Shown here in pieces: positions 26,554-34,792 of a DNA stretch of 64,000 nucleotides. The stretch is from Bryobacteraceae bacterium. GTDB lineage: Bacteria; Acidobacteriota; Terriglobia; Bryobacterales; Bryobacteraceae. The position numbers and the translations under genes are program-made. Numbering within the stretch: position 1 is the first letter of the stretch; each line of letters opens with the position of its first letter. The stretch is taken from NCBI GenBank assembly GCA_947458745.1, contig CANGYQ010000005.1, positions 124,001-188,000 on the forward strand. Reading direction: 5' to 3'. Below the pieces are notes generated by a model. That model was not told where the DNA came from. It worked only from the letters and a program-made list of their open reading frames with translations, and did not search any database.

Positions 26554-28239
26554 ATGTGCTTTCGCCAACTATTCTGCTTAGCCGCATTGCCGCTGGCGCT
26601 CAGCCACGCCCAGGAGCGCACCCAGGCCCGTAGCGTCGTCATGACCAGCCACGGCATTGTGGCTACCTCCCAAACGCTCGCCTCGCAAGCGGGAGCGCAG
26701 GTGCTGGCGCGCGGAGGCTCGGCTGTCGACTCGGCGATTGCGGCCAACGCGATGTTGGGCTTGGTGGAGCCGATGATGGACGGCATTGGCGGCGACCTGT
26801 TTGTGATCTACTACGAGGCCAAGACGGGCAAGCTCTACGGCTATAACGGCAGCGGCCGCGCCGGGCGCAATGTCTCCATCGGCGCCCTGAAAGCCAAGGG
26901 TTTTTCCGCCATGCCCGCCAAGGGCATCCACACGGTGACGGTTCCCGGGGCGGTGGAAGGTTGGGACCAACTGCACAAGAAGTTCGGCAAATTGCCCTGG
27001 CGCGACCTGCTGCAGCCCGCTATCTACCATGCCAAGAATGGCTTTCCGGTGACCGAAATCATTCAGTACGACTGGGAGGCCGGCACCTCCGCTCTGCGCA
27101 CCGATGTGAACGGCCGGCGCGTTTTCCTGAACGCCCAAGGGCGCGCGCCGCAGCCGGGGGAAATTTTCAAGAATCCCGAGCTGGCCAAGGCCTACGGCAT
27201 CCTGGCCGATGGCGGCGCGACGGCTTTCTACAAAGGCCCCATTGCCCAGGCGATCCTGCAAACGTCCAAGCGCCTAGACGGGCTCTTGACCGCCGAGGAT
27301 CTGGCCACCCACCAAGGCGAATGGGTGGAGCCGATTTCGGCTACTTATCGCGGCTGGAAAGTCTATGAACTGCCACCCAACGGACAGGGTATCGGCGCAT
27401 TGCAGATGCTGAACCTGTTTGAGAAGTTTGATCTGCCCTCGATGGACCCGCTGTCAGCGCCTGCCTTGCATCTGAAGATCGAGGCCCAAAAGCTGGCCTA
27501 TCAGGACTTGATCCGTTACGTGGGTGATCCGCGCTTTGTCAAGGTGCCCGTGGGCGGAATGCTGGACAAGGGCTACGCCGCGGAACGCGCCAAGTTGATC
27601 TCCGCGGACCGGGCCAACTGCACCACCTCGCCGGGCATGCCGCCCGTGAAGGGCAGCGGCAACACGATCTATCTTTCCGTCGTGGACCGTGACGGAAACA
27701 TTGCTTCCTGGATCCAGTCCATCTCGGATCTGTGGGGTTCTTATGTGGTGGTGGATGGCTTAGGTTTCACTTTACATGACCGTGGCAGCGGCTTCCTGTT
27801 CGATGAGTCGCAAGCGAATTCGCTGGCCCCCGGCAAGCGGCCTTTTCACACCATTATTCCCGGCTTCATGCAGAAGGGGACGCAGTCGATCGGCTTTGGC
27901 ATCATGCGCGGACTGAACCAAAGCCAGGCGCATGCCCAGTTTGTCTCCTATCTGGTGGACCATGGCGCCAACATCCAGGCCGCCCTGGAAGGCGCGCGCT
28001 TCACGCGCCGGTCTTTGCAGGGCTGCGAGGTGTTGATCGAGAGCCGCGTACCAGCGGCAGAGCTCGAGAAGTTGCGCAGTCTGGGCCACTCGATTGACGT
28101 CCGGGGAGCCTATTCCGGCCTGATGGGCGGTGGGCAAGCGGTGATGTTCGATTCGGCCACCGGCGTCAAGTTTGGTGCCTCCAGCCCCCGCAAGGATGGC
28201 GCCGCGATTCCCGAGCCCGTTTCTTATTGGCCAAAATAG
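26554..28239 (+). CDS. Gamma-glutamyltransferase (secreted)
   Basis: The 561-residue periplasmic enzyme hydrolyses or transfers gamma-glutamyl groups, for instance from glutathione. A signal peptide (LFCLAALPLALSHAQ) is followed by the family core: GGSAVDSAIAANAMLGLVEP, MDGIGGDLFVIYY, NGSGRAG and the autoprocessing site GSGNTIYLSVVDRDGN, in which the new N-terminal Thr (NTI) becomes the nucleophile. The C-terminal RGAYSGLMGGGQAVMFD motif fits. GAGGAGGAG just upstream of the ATG is a strong RBS. It is followed after 8 bp by the AhpD-like selenoprotein candidate. Confidence 0.93.
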   Translation: MCFRQLFCLAALPLALSHAQERTQARSVVMTSHGIVATSQTLASQAGAQVLARGGSAVDSAIAANAMLGLVEPMMDGIGGDLFVIYYEAKTGKLYGYNGSGRAGRNVSIGALKAKGFSAMPAKGIHTVTVPGAVEGWDQLHKKFGKLPWRDLLQPAIYHAKNGFPVTEIIQYDWEAGTSALRTDVNGRRVFLNAQGRAPQPGEIFKNPELAKAYGILADGGATAFYKGPIAQAILQTSKRLDGLLTAEDLATHQGEWVEPISATYRGWKVYELPPNGQGIGALQMLNLFEKFDLPSMDPLSAPALHLKIEAQKLAYQDLIRYVGDPRFVKVPVGGMLDKGYAAERAKLISADRANCTTSPGMPPVKGSGNTIYLSVVDRDGNIASWIQSISDLWGSYVVVDGLGFTLHDRGSGFLFDESQANSLAPGKRPFHTIIPGFMQKGTQSIGFGIMRGLNQSQAHAQFVSYLVDHGANIQAALEGARFTRRSLQGCEVLIESRVPAAELEKLRSLGHSIDVRGAYSGLMGGGQAVMFDSATGVKFGASSPRKDGAAIPEPVSYWPK

Positions 28240-28247
28240 AGGTGCCG

Positions 28248-28778
28248 ATGTTTCTACCCTCGATTGAAAAGCACCGTGGGCCGCAAGTCCCCGGCATCTG
28301 GAATCTGCTGCAGTTCAAGCCGGAGGCCACCAAGCACCTCAACGCCTACACTGAGGCCGTGATGCGTGGGCCGTCGCCTTTGTCGGCTGGCTTGCGGGAG
28401 CTAATCGCGGCGTTCACCTCACAGGGCAACCACTGCGTTTTTTGAACCGGCTGTCATGCCGCAGCGGCGGCGGAATTCCTGGGTCAGGAATTCGTCGATC
28501 AAGTAATGGGTGGTCACGATGTGCCGGAGCCGGAACGGCTGCTGTTCGACTTTGTTGACCGCGTAAACCGCGTCCCCGCCTCGATTGACGCGCATGACGT
28601 CGAAGTCTTGAAAGCCGTTGGGTGGAGTGAAGAAGCCGTGTATGATGCTCTCACCGTTTGCGCTCTCTTCAACTACTACAATCGCTGGGTGGATGCCTCC
28701 GGCGTCGCCGACATGGGCGAAGATGGCTATCGGGCCGCGGGGAAGCGGATTGCGCAAAATGGATACGCGAAAGGGTAA
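28248..28778 (+). CDS. AhpD-like (carboxymuconolactone decarboxylase family) protein, probable selenoprotein with in-frame TGA
   Basis: Read through one in-frame TGA (28443-28445), this is a 176-residue AhpD-like protein. The active-site motif is E51...C63-V-F-U66-T-G-C69-H70, where U66 is the TGA. The spacing (E to C 12, C-x-x-C, C-x3-H) equals that of alkylhydroperoxidase AhpD (E118, C130, C133, H137 in Mycobacterium tuberculosis). The downstream part keeps family features (AVGWSEEAVYDALTVCALFN, YYNRWVDASGVADM). A 9-bp perfect hairpin lies 27 bases after the TGA. AGAGG at 28238-28242 supports the ATG at 28248; an in-frame TTG at 28227 is an alternative that adds seven residues. AhpD proteins reduce peroxides or AhpC via a thiol pair. 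If the TGA is a nonsense mutation, this is a recent pseudogene. Confidence 0.72.
28473..28493 (+). promoter_or_regulatory. Putative bacterial SECIS hairpin
   Basis: GAATTCCTG and CAGGAATTC form a perfect 9-bp stem around a GGT loop (28482-28484). The loop starts 37 bases after the TGA, within the 16-37-base window given for bacterial SECIS elements. The apical GGT recalls the G-G-U of the E. coli fdhF SECIS. The sequence also encodes EFLGQEF, so coding constraint alone could contribute. Confidence 0.65.
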
Positions 28779-28790
28779 GCAGGTAAAGCG

Positions 28791-30065
28791 ATGATGATGC
28801 GGACCGGGTTGATCTGCCTGATGATGGCGTCGGCGGCGTGGGCCGAGAAGGTGTCGAATGAGCAGTTGATCGCATTGGCCCAAAAACGCGCCCCGGAGCT
28901 GGAATCAGCTCTGCGCGACACGCTGGGTGCCGAAGCGATTGCCAAGGGCACGGCCGTGGCCGGTTGGGGCGTCGAGTTTGTGTGGGCGGTGGAAAGCGCG
29001 ACCGACCCGTTGCTGGCCATCAATCTGACGACCCCGTTCCGCGTGAACAAACTGAACGGCAACCTGTGGGTCTACCAGGGCCAACTCCGCGCCGGGACCT
29101 CGCACAAATTTCACTGGATCATTAATGGCCAGCCGTTCGGCGGCAAGAACGATCTGGCCGCCTATGGGCCGGAAAGCTACCCTCAACCAGGCGTCGTGCG
29201 CGGCAAGATGCACGGCCCCATTGAGCATGCCTCGAAGATCTACCCGGGCCTGAAGACCAACTACTGGTTCTATGTCCCGGCGCAGTTGGATGCGGCAACG
29301 GCGGCACCAGTGATGGTGTGGCAGGATGGCGAAAAGTATTCCGACCATGACAAGCCCGCGCGCCTGGTGCATGTACTGGACAATCTGACCGCCCAGAAGC
29401 GCATCCCGGCGATGGTGACGGTGCTGATCTCGCCCGGCAAGATCGGCGATCGCCCGATGCGGTCCGTGCAGTACGACACCGTCAACGACGACTACGCCCG
29501 CTATCTGCTGGACGAGATTCTGCCCGAAGTGGAAAAGACGCAGAAGCTGCGCAAGGATGGGTATTCGCGCGCCATCGCTGGCGAATCCTCCGGCGCCGTG
29601 TGCGCCTTCACGGCCGCTTGGTTCAAGCCGAACGAGTTCGCGCGGGTCCTTTCCCGCATCGGCACCTACACCAGCATCCAGTGGAAACCGAAGCTGGAGC
29701 CGAACCGCAGCAGCAGTGATCTCGATGGCGGCAACATCTACCCGTTCGCCATTCGTAAGCAGCCCAAGCGCAACATCCGGGTCTGGCTGTCAGATGGCGC
29801 GGAGGATCTCGAAAACAACCACGGCTCCTGGCCGCTGCAGAACATCCAGATGGCCAACTCACTCAAGATGACTGGCTACGACTACGCGTTCCGCTTCAGC
29901 CTAGGCACGCACTCGACGGCGCACGGCAATGCTGAGCTGCCCGAAGCGCTCACCTGGCTGTGGCGTGACTACGACCCGGCCAAGACCTCGCAAGAGTTCA
30001 AAGCGGACCCGAGCGAGAAGGACAAGCCCTACTGGCGCGTGCAGAAGCTCAACCGGGAGCAGTAG
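28791..30065 (+). CDS. Secreted esterase, enterochelin esterase-like (Esterase D fold)
   Basis: The 424-residue product has a signal peptide (TGLICLMMASAAWA) and an N-terminal beta domain (about residues 45-125) followed by a putative esterase/alpha-beta hydrolase domain. The nucleophile elbow is G-E-S-S-G (AIAGESSGAVCAF), with acid DGAEDLENNHGSW and His in LGTHSTAHGNAELP. Similar proteins hydrolyse ester-linked siderophores or acyl esters; the actual substrate is unknown. It begins 13 bp after the AhpD-like gene and is in the same direction, possibly co-transcribed. Confidence 0.85.
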   Translation: MMMRTGLICLMMASAAWAEKVSNEQLIALAQKRAPELESALRDTLGAEAIAKGTAVAGWGVEFVWAVESATDPLLAINLTTPFRVNKLNGNLWVYQGQLRAGTSHKFHWIINGQPFGGKNDLAAYGPESYPQPGVVRGKMHGPIEHASKIYPGLKTNYWFYVPAQLDAATAAPVMVWQDGEKYSDHDKPARLVHVLDNLTAQKRIPAMVTVLISPGKIGDRPMRSVQYDTVNDDYARYLLDEILPEVEKTQKLRKDGYSRAIAGESSGAVCAFTAAWFKPNEFARVLSRIGTYTSIQWKPKLEPNRSSSDLDGGNIYPFAIRKQPKRNIRVWLSDGAEDLENNHGSWPLQNIQMANSLKMTGYDYAFRFSLGTHSTAHGNAELPEALTWLWRDYDPAKTSQEFKADPSEKDKPYWRVQKLNREQ

Positions 30066-30083
30066 GCGAACCTCTGAGCCGAC

Positions 30084-30317
30084 CTAGTCTGTGTAGAAGT
30101 GGGGGCGGAGTTGCTTTTCGGGGATGAATCGCAACGCCTGCCGATAGATGGCCAGCAGCGTCCCGCGGTCAATCTCAGCGTGGCACGGCACCGTGAGTGA
30201 CTCAGCGCTCTCTCGCCGCAGCTTTGCGTGGCTGCCTCGCTGGGAGTGGATGCGGAATCCGAAACCACCCAAGATCCGCAGCACCTCCGCCCCGGAGAGC
30301 ACGCGGAGATTAGCCAT
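30084..30317 (-). CDS. hicA: HicA-type mRNA interferase toxin
   Basis: The 77-residue product has the double-stranded RNA-binding-like HicA fold with the conserved catalytic His in the RGSHAKLRRE segment and a preceding GFRIHSQ. HicA cleaves mRNA and halts translation unless bound by HicB. Its ATG shares one base with the hicB stop (TGATG), so antitoxin is made first. A good RBS is not visible, consistent with coupling. Confidence 0.85.
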   Translation of the reverse strand: MANLRVLSGAEVLRILGGFGFRIHSQRGSHAKLRRESAESLTVPCHAEIDRGTLLAIYRQALRFIPEKQLRPHFYTD

Positions 30318-30544
30318 CAGGCAACGGCCTCCAGCTCAAGCGTGATGACGATGCCGGGATTCGGTTGAAAACCTAGCTCGCCGAGATTTTCACCTTCCAG
30401 GTGCAGGCCGACCGCCTCCTGGATATTACGGGCCACGTCATCAAGGGTTGCGCCCTGGGTGACGACAGGCAGATCCAGGCATTCAGCGACGTAGTGATGC
30501 TCACCCATGAACACCCGGACGTAGACATTGCGCTTCAACGCCAT
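30317..30544 (-). CDS. hicB: HicB-type antitoxin
   Basis: The 75-residue product resembles the short HicB antitoxins with a partial RNase-H-like fold: RNVYVRVFMGEHHYVAECLD, then GATLDDVARNIQEAVGLHLE. A DNA-binding C-terminus is not present, so repression by this protein alone is uncertain. The ATG at 30544 is chosen because the family begins about here. The gene order hicB-hicA (antitoxin first) is the reverse of the classic hicAB but is known. Confidence 0.82.
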   Translation of the reverse strand: MALKRNVYVRVFMGEHHYVAECLDLPVVTQGATLDDVARNIQEAVGLHLEGENLGELGFQPNPGIVITLELEAVA

Positions 30545-30650
30545 TTCGCCCTCAGGATAGCGCCTTCTCTCGCTGTACGCAGGCAAACGCGGCCGGTGAT
30601 GCGCCACCAACTGCCAGAAAACCCGTCCAAGGCGCTACCCTAAAGGGAAG

Positions 30651-31964
30651 GTGACCAAACACGACATCCTTCTGGCGCACAAGCAGCACTTGTTTCCGGC
30701 TGTCTATCACTTCTTCAAAGAACCTCTGATCCTCGATCATGCTCAGGACCAGTACGTGTGGGACATCGACGGCAACCAGTACCTCGATTTTCTGGGCGGC
30801 ATCGTCACCGTCAGCGTTGGTCACGCGAACAAAGAAGTGAACCGCCGCGTGCACGAACAGCTGGACAAGCTGGTGCACATCTCGCCGCTGTTCGCGCATG
30901 AGCCGCAGGCGGCGCTGGCCGCTCGTCTGGCGGAGATCACCCCCGGTAAGAGCGCCAACGGGCTGGGCGCGCTCACCAAGAGCTTCTTCTCGAATTCGGG
31001 CACCGAAGCCAATGAGATGGCGATTCTGACGGCACGTTGCTACACCGGCAATACCGACATCATTGCCCTGCGGCACAGCTATCACGGCCGGTCGGCCCTC
31101 ACCATGGGCATCACGGGACATGCGCCCTGGAAGCTGGGCCTGTCGCAGCCGGGCATCGTGCATGCGCACAACGCCTACTGCTACCGCTGCCCGTTTGGTC
31201 TCGAATACCCCAGCTGCGAAGTCCGCTGCGCGCAGGACATGGAGGAGCTGATCCGCACCTCCACCAGCGGCAATGTCGCCGGTTTCATCGCCGAGCCGAT
31301 CCAGGGCGTGGGTGGCTACATCGTGCCTCCGAAAGAGTATTTCCCGATCATCGAAAAGATCGTGCGCAACCACGGCGGCGTCTTCATCTCGGACGAAGTG
31401 CAGACCGCCTGGGGCCGCACCGGTGGTAAGTGGTTTGGCATTGAGCATTGGGGCGTCGTGCCGGACATCCTCACTTCCGCCAAGGGCCTGGGCAACGGAG
31501 CACCGATCGGCCTCACCATGGCGAAGCCCGAAGTGGCCGACGGCATGAAAGGCTTGACGCTGTCCACCTTTGGCGGCAACCCGATCTCCACCACCGCCGG
31601 CAAGGCCGTGATCGACTACATCGACGAGCACAACCTGCGCGTCAATGTGGCCGAAGTGGGTGCCTACCTGCGGGGCAAGTTGGACGAACTGGCAGAGAAG
31701 CACACGATCATTGGCGAAGTGCGCGGCATGGGCCTTATTCAGGGTATGGAACTGGTCCGCGACCGGCGCACCAAGGAACCCGCGGCTGCTGAGACTGTCG
31801 AGATGCTGGATGCGATGCGCCAGGAAGGCGTGTTGTGCGGCAAGGGCGGCCTCTACGGCAATGTCCTGCGAGTGACACCGCCGATGAACATCTCAAAGGC
31901 CGATGTGGATCTGTTCGCCGAACGGCTGGACCGGGCCTTTGCCAAACTTCAAGTAGCAGTATAA
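30651..31964 (+). CDS. Class III PLP aminotransferase (alanine-glyoxylate aminotransferase 2-like)
   Basis: The 437-residue product is a class III (omega/AGXT2-like) aminotransferase. Visible are the PLP-fold signatures SFFSNSGTEANEMAI, ISDEVQTAWGRTG and ILTSAKGLGNGAPIG, with the PLP lysine near residue 278. Substrates of the family are omega- or beta-amino acids and glyoxylate or pyruvate. The GTG at 30651 has AAGGGAAG just upstream. A conserved region with extra Cys (NAYCYRCPFGLEYPSCEVRC) is typical of this subfamily. The next gene, of unknown function, and serA follow, hinting at glycine/serine metabolism. Confidence 0.87.
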   Translation: MTKHDILLAHKQHLFPAVYHFFKEPLILDHAQDQYVWDIDGNQYLDFLGGIVTVSVGHANKEVNRRVHEQLDKLVHISPLFAHEPQAALAARLAEITPGKSANGLGALTKSFFSNSGTEANEMAILTARCYTGNTDIIALRHSYHGRSALTMGITGHAPWKLGLSQPGIVHAHNAYCYRCPFGLEYPSCEVRCAQDMEELIRTSTSGNVAGFIAEPIQGVGGYIVPPKEYFPIIEKIVRNHGGVFISDEVQTAWGRTGGKWFGIEHWGVVPDILTSAKGLGNGAPIGLTMAKPEVADGMKGLTLSTFGGNPISTTAGKAVIDYIDEHNLRVNVAEVGAYLRGKLDELAEKHTIIGEVRGMGLIQGMELVRDRRTKEPAAAETVEMLDAMRQEGVLCGKGGLYGNVLRVTPPMNISKADVDLFAERLDRAFAKLQVAV

Positions 31965-31966
31965 AA

Positions 31967-32239
31967 ATGGACGAACGTCAGTACTACACCGAATCCCCCA
32001 CCACCAAGCCGGCGCAGCTGAACTGCACCTGGTGCCGGACCGTGGACACCTACGAGATCCGCTGGATGGTCCGCAAAAAGAAGGACAAGCTGCCGGGCGG
32101 CGGAGATGAGCGCGACCGCGCCAAGTTCGCCAAAGCCCAAAGCTACATGGTGCTGCTCGATACGCACGCCCAGTGCAAAAACATGCGCTGCCGGAAACGT
32201 TTTGAGATCTCCGGCATCAAGACGATGGCCTTTATCTAG
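31967..32239 (+). CDS. Small cysteine-rich protein, unknown function
   Basis: The 90-residue product has one CxxC near the N-terminus (LNCTWCRTVD) and a C-terminal CxxxxC (QCKNMRCRKRFEISG), so a zinc-ribbon-like fold is plausible. No family is recognised. The ATG starts 2 bp after the aminotransferase stop and the stop is 5 bp before serA, so it belongs to the same operon. It may be a small regulator or chaperone of one of these enzymes, but nothing proves this. Confidence 0.6.
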   Translation: MDERQYYTESPTTKPAQLNCTWCRTVDTYEIRWMVRKKKDKLPGGGDERDRAKFAKAQSYMVLLDTHAQCKNMRCRKRFEISGIKTMAFI

Positions 32240-32244
32240 AACCC

Positions 32245-33483
32245 ATGCTGAGAACTTCACTTGACAAGAGCAAGATCAAGGTCTTGCTGCTGGAGGGCGT
32301 GCACCCGACGGCTGTCGATGCCTTCCGCGCCGACGGCTACACGCAGATTGAGTATCACCAGAAGTCGCTCGCTGAGCCCCAACTGTTGGAAGCGGTTTCC
32401 GATGCTTATCTGATCGGGATCCGGTCCGCCACGCACTTGACGGAACGCGTCTTTGCGGCCGCTGAAAAACTGATGGCCGTGGGTGCCTTTTGTATCGGCA
32501 CCAATCAGATCGAGATCGATTCCGCCGTCAGCCGCGGCATCCCGGTCTTCAACGCGCCTTTCTCGAACACGCGTAGCGTGGCGGAACTGGTGCTGGCGGA
32601 GATCATCTTCCTGATGCGCGGCATCCCTTACCGCAATGCCACGGCGCACCGCGGTGGCTGGATCAAGACGGCCACTGGGTCCTTCGAGTGCCGGGGCAAG
32701 ACGCTCGGCATTATCGGCTACGGACACATCGGCACGCAGGTTGGTCTGCTGGCGGAAAGCATCGGCATGCAGGTGCTGTTCTACGACATCGATTCGCAGC
32801 TCGCGCTGGGCAACGCGCGCCAGGTGCCGACCATGGAAGCACTGCTGGCCGCGGCCGACGTGGTGACACTGCATGTGCCGGAGACCTCGCAGACGTTCAA
32901 GATGATGGGCGCCGAACAGATGGCCCGCATGAAGCCCGGCGCGCGGCTGATCAACGCTGCCCGCGGCACTGTCGTGGACATTGAGGCTTTGGCCGCGGCG
33001 CTGGAATCGAAACAGCTTTCCGGGGCCGCTATCGACGTCTTCCCGGTGGAGCCCAAGGGCGCCGGCGACGAGTTCCATTCGCCGCTGCGAGGTCTCGACA
33101 ACGTTGTTTTGACGCCGCACATTGGCGGGTCCACCGAGGAAGCGCAGCAGAACATTGGCGTTGAAGTGGCCGAAAAGCTGATCAAGTATTCCAACAACGG
33201 ATCAACTCTCAGCGCGGTTAACTTCCCGGAGGTCTCGCTGCCGGAGCATCCTAACAAGCACCGTTTGCTGCACGTCCACCGCAACCAACCGGGCGTTCTG
33301 ATGGCGGTCAATCAGATCTTTTCCGATGCCCATATCAACGTCGCCGGTCAATATTTGCAGACCAATCCGGTGATCGGCTATGTGGTGATCGACGTCGAAT
33401 CAGGCCGCCCCGAAGAGACGCTGGAACTCCGGCGCCGCCTGGATGAAGTGCCGGGTACGATCCGGACCCGCGTGCTGTATTAG
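32245..33483 (+). CDS. serA: D-3-phosphoglycerate dehydrogenase
   Basis: This enzyme catalyses the first step of serine synthesis, oxidising 3-phosphoglycerate with NAD. The 412-residue length and layout match E. coli-type SerA. The NAD-binding GYGHIGTQVG is near residue 157, the catalytic set appears in NAARGTVVDIEA and TPHIGGSTEEA, and a C-terminal ACT domain (about residues 338-411: LLHVHRNQPGVLMAVNQIFS) is the site of serine feedback inhibition in this type. It is last in the operon with the aminotransferase. Confidence 0.93.
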   Translation: MLRTSLDKSKIKVLLLEGVHPTAVDAFRADGYTQIEYHQKSLAEPQLLEAVSDAYLIGIRSATHLTERVFAAAEKLMAVGAFCIGTNQIEIDSAVSRGIPVFNAPFSNTRSVAELVLAEIIFLMRGIPYRNATAHRGGWIKTATGSFECRGKTLGIIGYGHIGTQVGLLAESIGMQVLFYDIDSQLALGNARQVPTMEALLAAADVVTLHVPETSQTFKMMGAEQMARMKPGARLINAARGTVVDIEALAAALESKQLSGAAIDVFPVEPKGAGDEFHSPLRGLDNVVLTPHIGGSTEEAQQNIGVEVAEKLIKYSNNGSTLSAVNFPEVSLPEHPNKHRLLHVHRNQPGVLMAVNQIFSDAHINVAGQYLQTNPVIGYVVIDVESGRPEETLELRRRLDEVPGTIRTRVLY

Positions 33484-33532
33484 CGGGTGACTGGCGGTCT
33501 CCTGTTACGCTCCCGGGGGCTAGGATATTGGC

Positions 33533-34183
33533 ATGAACCCCACCGACATGACCGCCAAGGTCATCGCCAACTTGCCCGCCAAAACGGGCAAGACGCTCGA
33601 TGAGTGGGTCGCCATTTATCGAGCCGATGCTCCGCAGGCGAAAAAGGTTGAAGCCCGACGCTGGTTCAAGACCACTCACTGCATCGGAGGCGTCACGGCC
33701 GACATCATCATGGGCCGGGCGGAAGGCCGCCCCAGCATGCTGGAAGACGACACCCCGGATGAGGCTCTGCTCGAAAGCCAGTACTCCGGTTCGCGTGCGA
33801 CGCTGCGCCCCATCTACGACCAGTTGGCCGAGTTCGCTGCCTCACTGGGGGAGGATGTGCGCTTCGTGGTGGCCAAGACTCAGGTCACCATCGCCCGCAC
33901 CCGGCAGATCGCCATCATCTGGCCCAAGCCGGGCCGGATTGAGCTGGGCTTGGCGCTGCCGGGCGTCGTTGCGGGAGGGCGGTTGCAGCCGGTCAAGAAT
34001 GCCAATGATCGTGACCGGGTCCGCATGTTTGTGCGACTGGAATCGCTGAAGGCCATCGACGCCCAATTGGCCCAATGGTTGCGACAGGCTTATGCGGATG
34101 ACCTGAAGGGGCTGTCGGCCACGGAGTCTGCTGCACTGACCAAGAGCGCGCGGAAGAAGCAGCGGGCCGGTCCCGCGAGCTGA
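33533..34183 (+). CDS. DUF4287/DUF5655-like protein
   Basis: The 216-residue protein begins with a DUF4287-like region (TAKVIANLPAKTGKTLDEWV) and continues with a DUF5655-like one (FVVAKTQVTIARTRQIAIIW). These domains occur together in uncharacterised soluble bacterial proteins, sometimes linked to DNA alkylation or transport. No catalytic motif is visible. It stands alone after serA with 49 bp between, and converges with the toxin-antitoxin pair below. Confidence 0.7.
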   Translation: MNPTDMTAKVIANLPAKTGKTLDEWVAIYRADAPQAKKVEARRWFKTTHCIGGVTADIIMGRAEGRPSMLEDDTPDEALLESQYSGSRATLRPIYDQLAEFAASLGEDVRFVVAKTQVTIARTRQIAIIWPKPGRIELGLALPGVVAGGRLQPVKNANDRDRVRMFVRLESLKAIDAQLAQWLRQAYADDLKGLSATESAALTKSARKKQRAGPAS

Positions 34184-34199
34184 CAAACCGCCTAGTCAG

Positions 34200-34511
34200 T
34201 TAGTCGCGTCTCCGCAGCAGCGCCGCCATAACGCGTGGACTTCGGCGACCGTGAATCACGGCGATGACCAATAGCGGCCGGTGATCCGGAACATAGGCGA
34301 TCACATACTCACGCACTACCGTAAACCTCAAAGGGCGCGACGTGAGTTGCGGCCGGCGAAAGCCCTGATGCGGGAATACCACCAACATCCTAATGGCCTC
34401 GAAGATTTCGCGAATCACCCTCTCCGCCGCTGGACGGTTGTCGGCGGCGATGTGACTGCGGATTGCTTCCAGGTCGTCGAAAGCCCCGGGGTGGAGCGCG
34501 AAGCCGCTCAT
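34200..34511 (-). CDS. RelE/ParE-family toxin
   Basis: The 103-residue product has the RelE/ParE fold: DLEAIRSHIAADNRPAAERV at the start, PHQGFRRPQLTSRPLRFTVV and YVIAYVPDHRPLLVIAVIHG near the end with a C-terminal RRSP. ParE toxins poison gyrase, RelE toxins cleave mRNA. The catalytic residues of RelE are not clearly conserved, and it could equally be a ParE. The antitoxin gene lies 3 bp upstream on the same strand. Confidence 0.85.
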   Translation of the reverse strand: MSGFALHPGAFDDLEAIRSHIAADNRPAAERVIREIFEAIRMLVVFPHQGFRRPQLTSRPLRFTVVREYVIAYVPDHRPLLVIAVIHGRRSPRVMAALLRRRD

Positions 34512-34514
34512 CGT

Positions 34515-34757
34515 CTACTGGGCGTGTTCGATGGCGTTGTGAGTGAGCAACCGCTGAAAGGCCTCTTCGCCATCCATCGGAGTGACGTGGCCACCCGCCA
34601 AGTCATCAAAACGGCGATCCAGCATTGCGCGAGTCTGGGCCAATTCATCAAAATAGCTGATGACGGCCTCCTGGATGAGTTCGCCGCTTGGTCGGCCTGT
34701 ATCGCGCGACAACTGGTCGAGCTGCGACTGAAGGTCTGGTGGGAAAGAAACTTCCAT
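34515..34757 (-). CDS. ParD/RHH-type antitoxin
   Basis: The 80-residue product starts with a ribbon-helix-helix-like segment (MEVSFPPDLQSQLDQLSRDT, then GRPSGELIQEAVISYFDE) followed by a flexible acidic-to-polar tail. This is the usual form of ParD-like antitoxins that repress their own operon and neutralise the toxin. It precedes the toxin gene by 3 bp. Confidence 0.82.
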   Translation of the reverse strand: MEVSFPPDLQSQLDQLSRDTGRPSGELIQEAVISYFDELAQTRAMLDRRFDDLAGGHVTPMDGEEAFQRLLTHNAIEHAQ

Positions 34758-34792
34758 TTGCCTCCAGGATACTCCGGTGCTCAGACGGAGTC

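Noticed and set aside
30552..31703. 383-codon minus-strand frame opposite the aminotransferase
   Set aside because: Shadow frame; the plus-strand enzyme has all PLP signatures.
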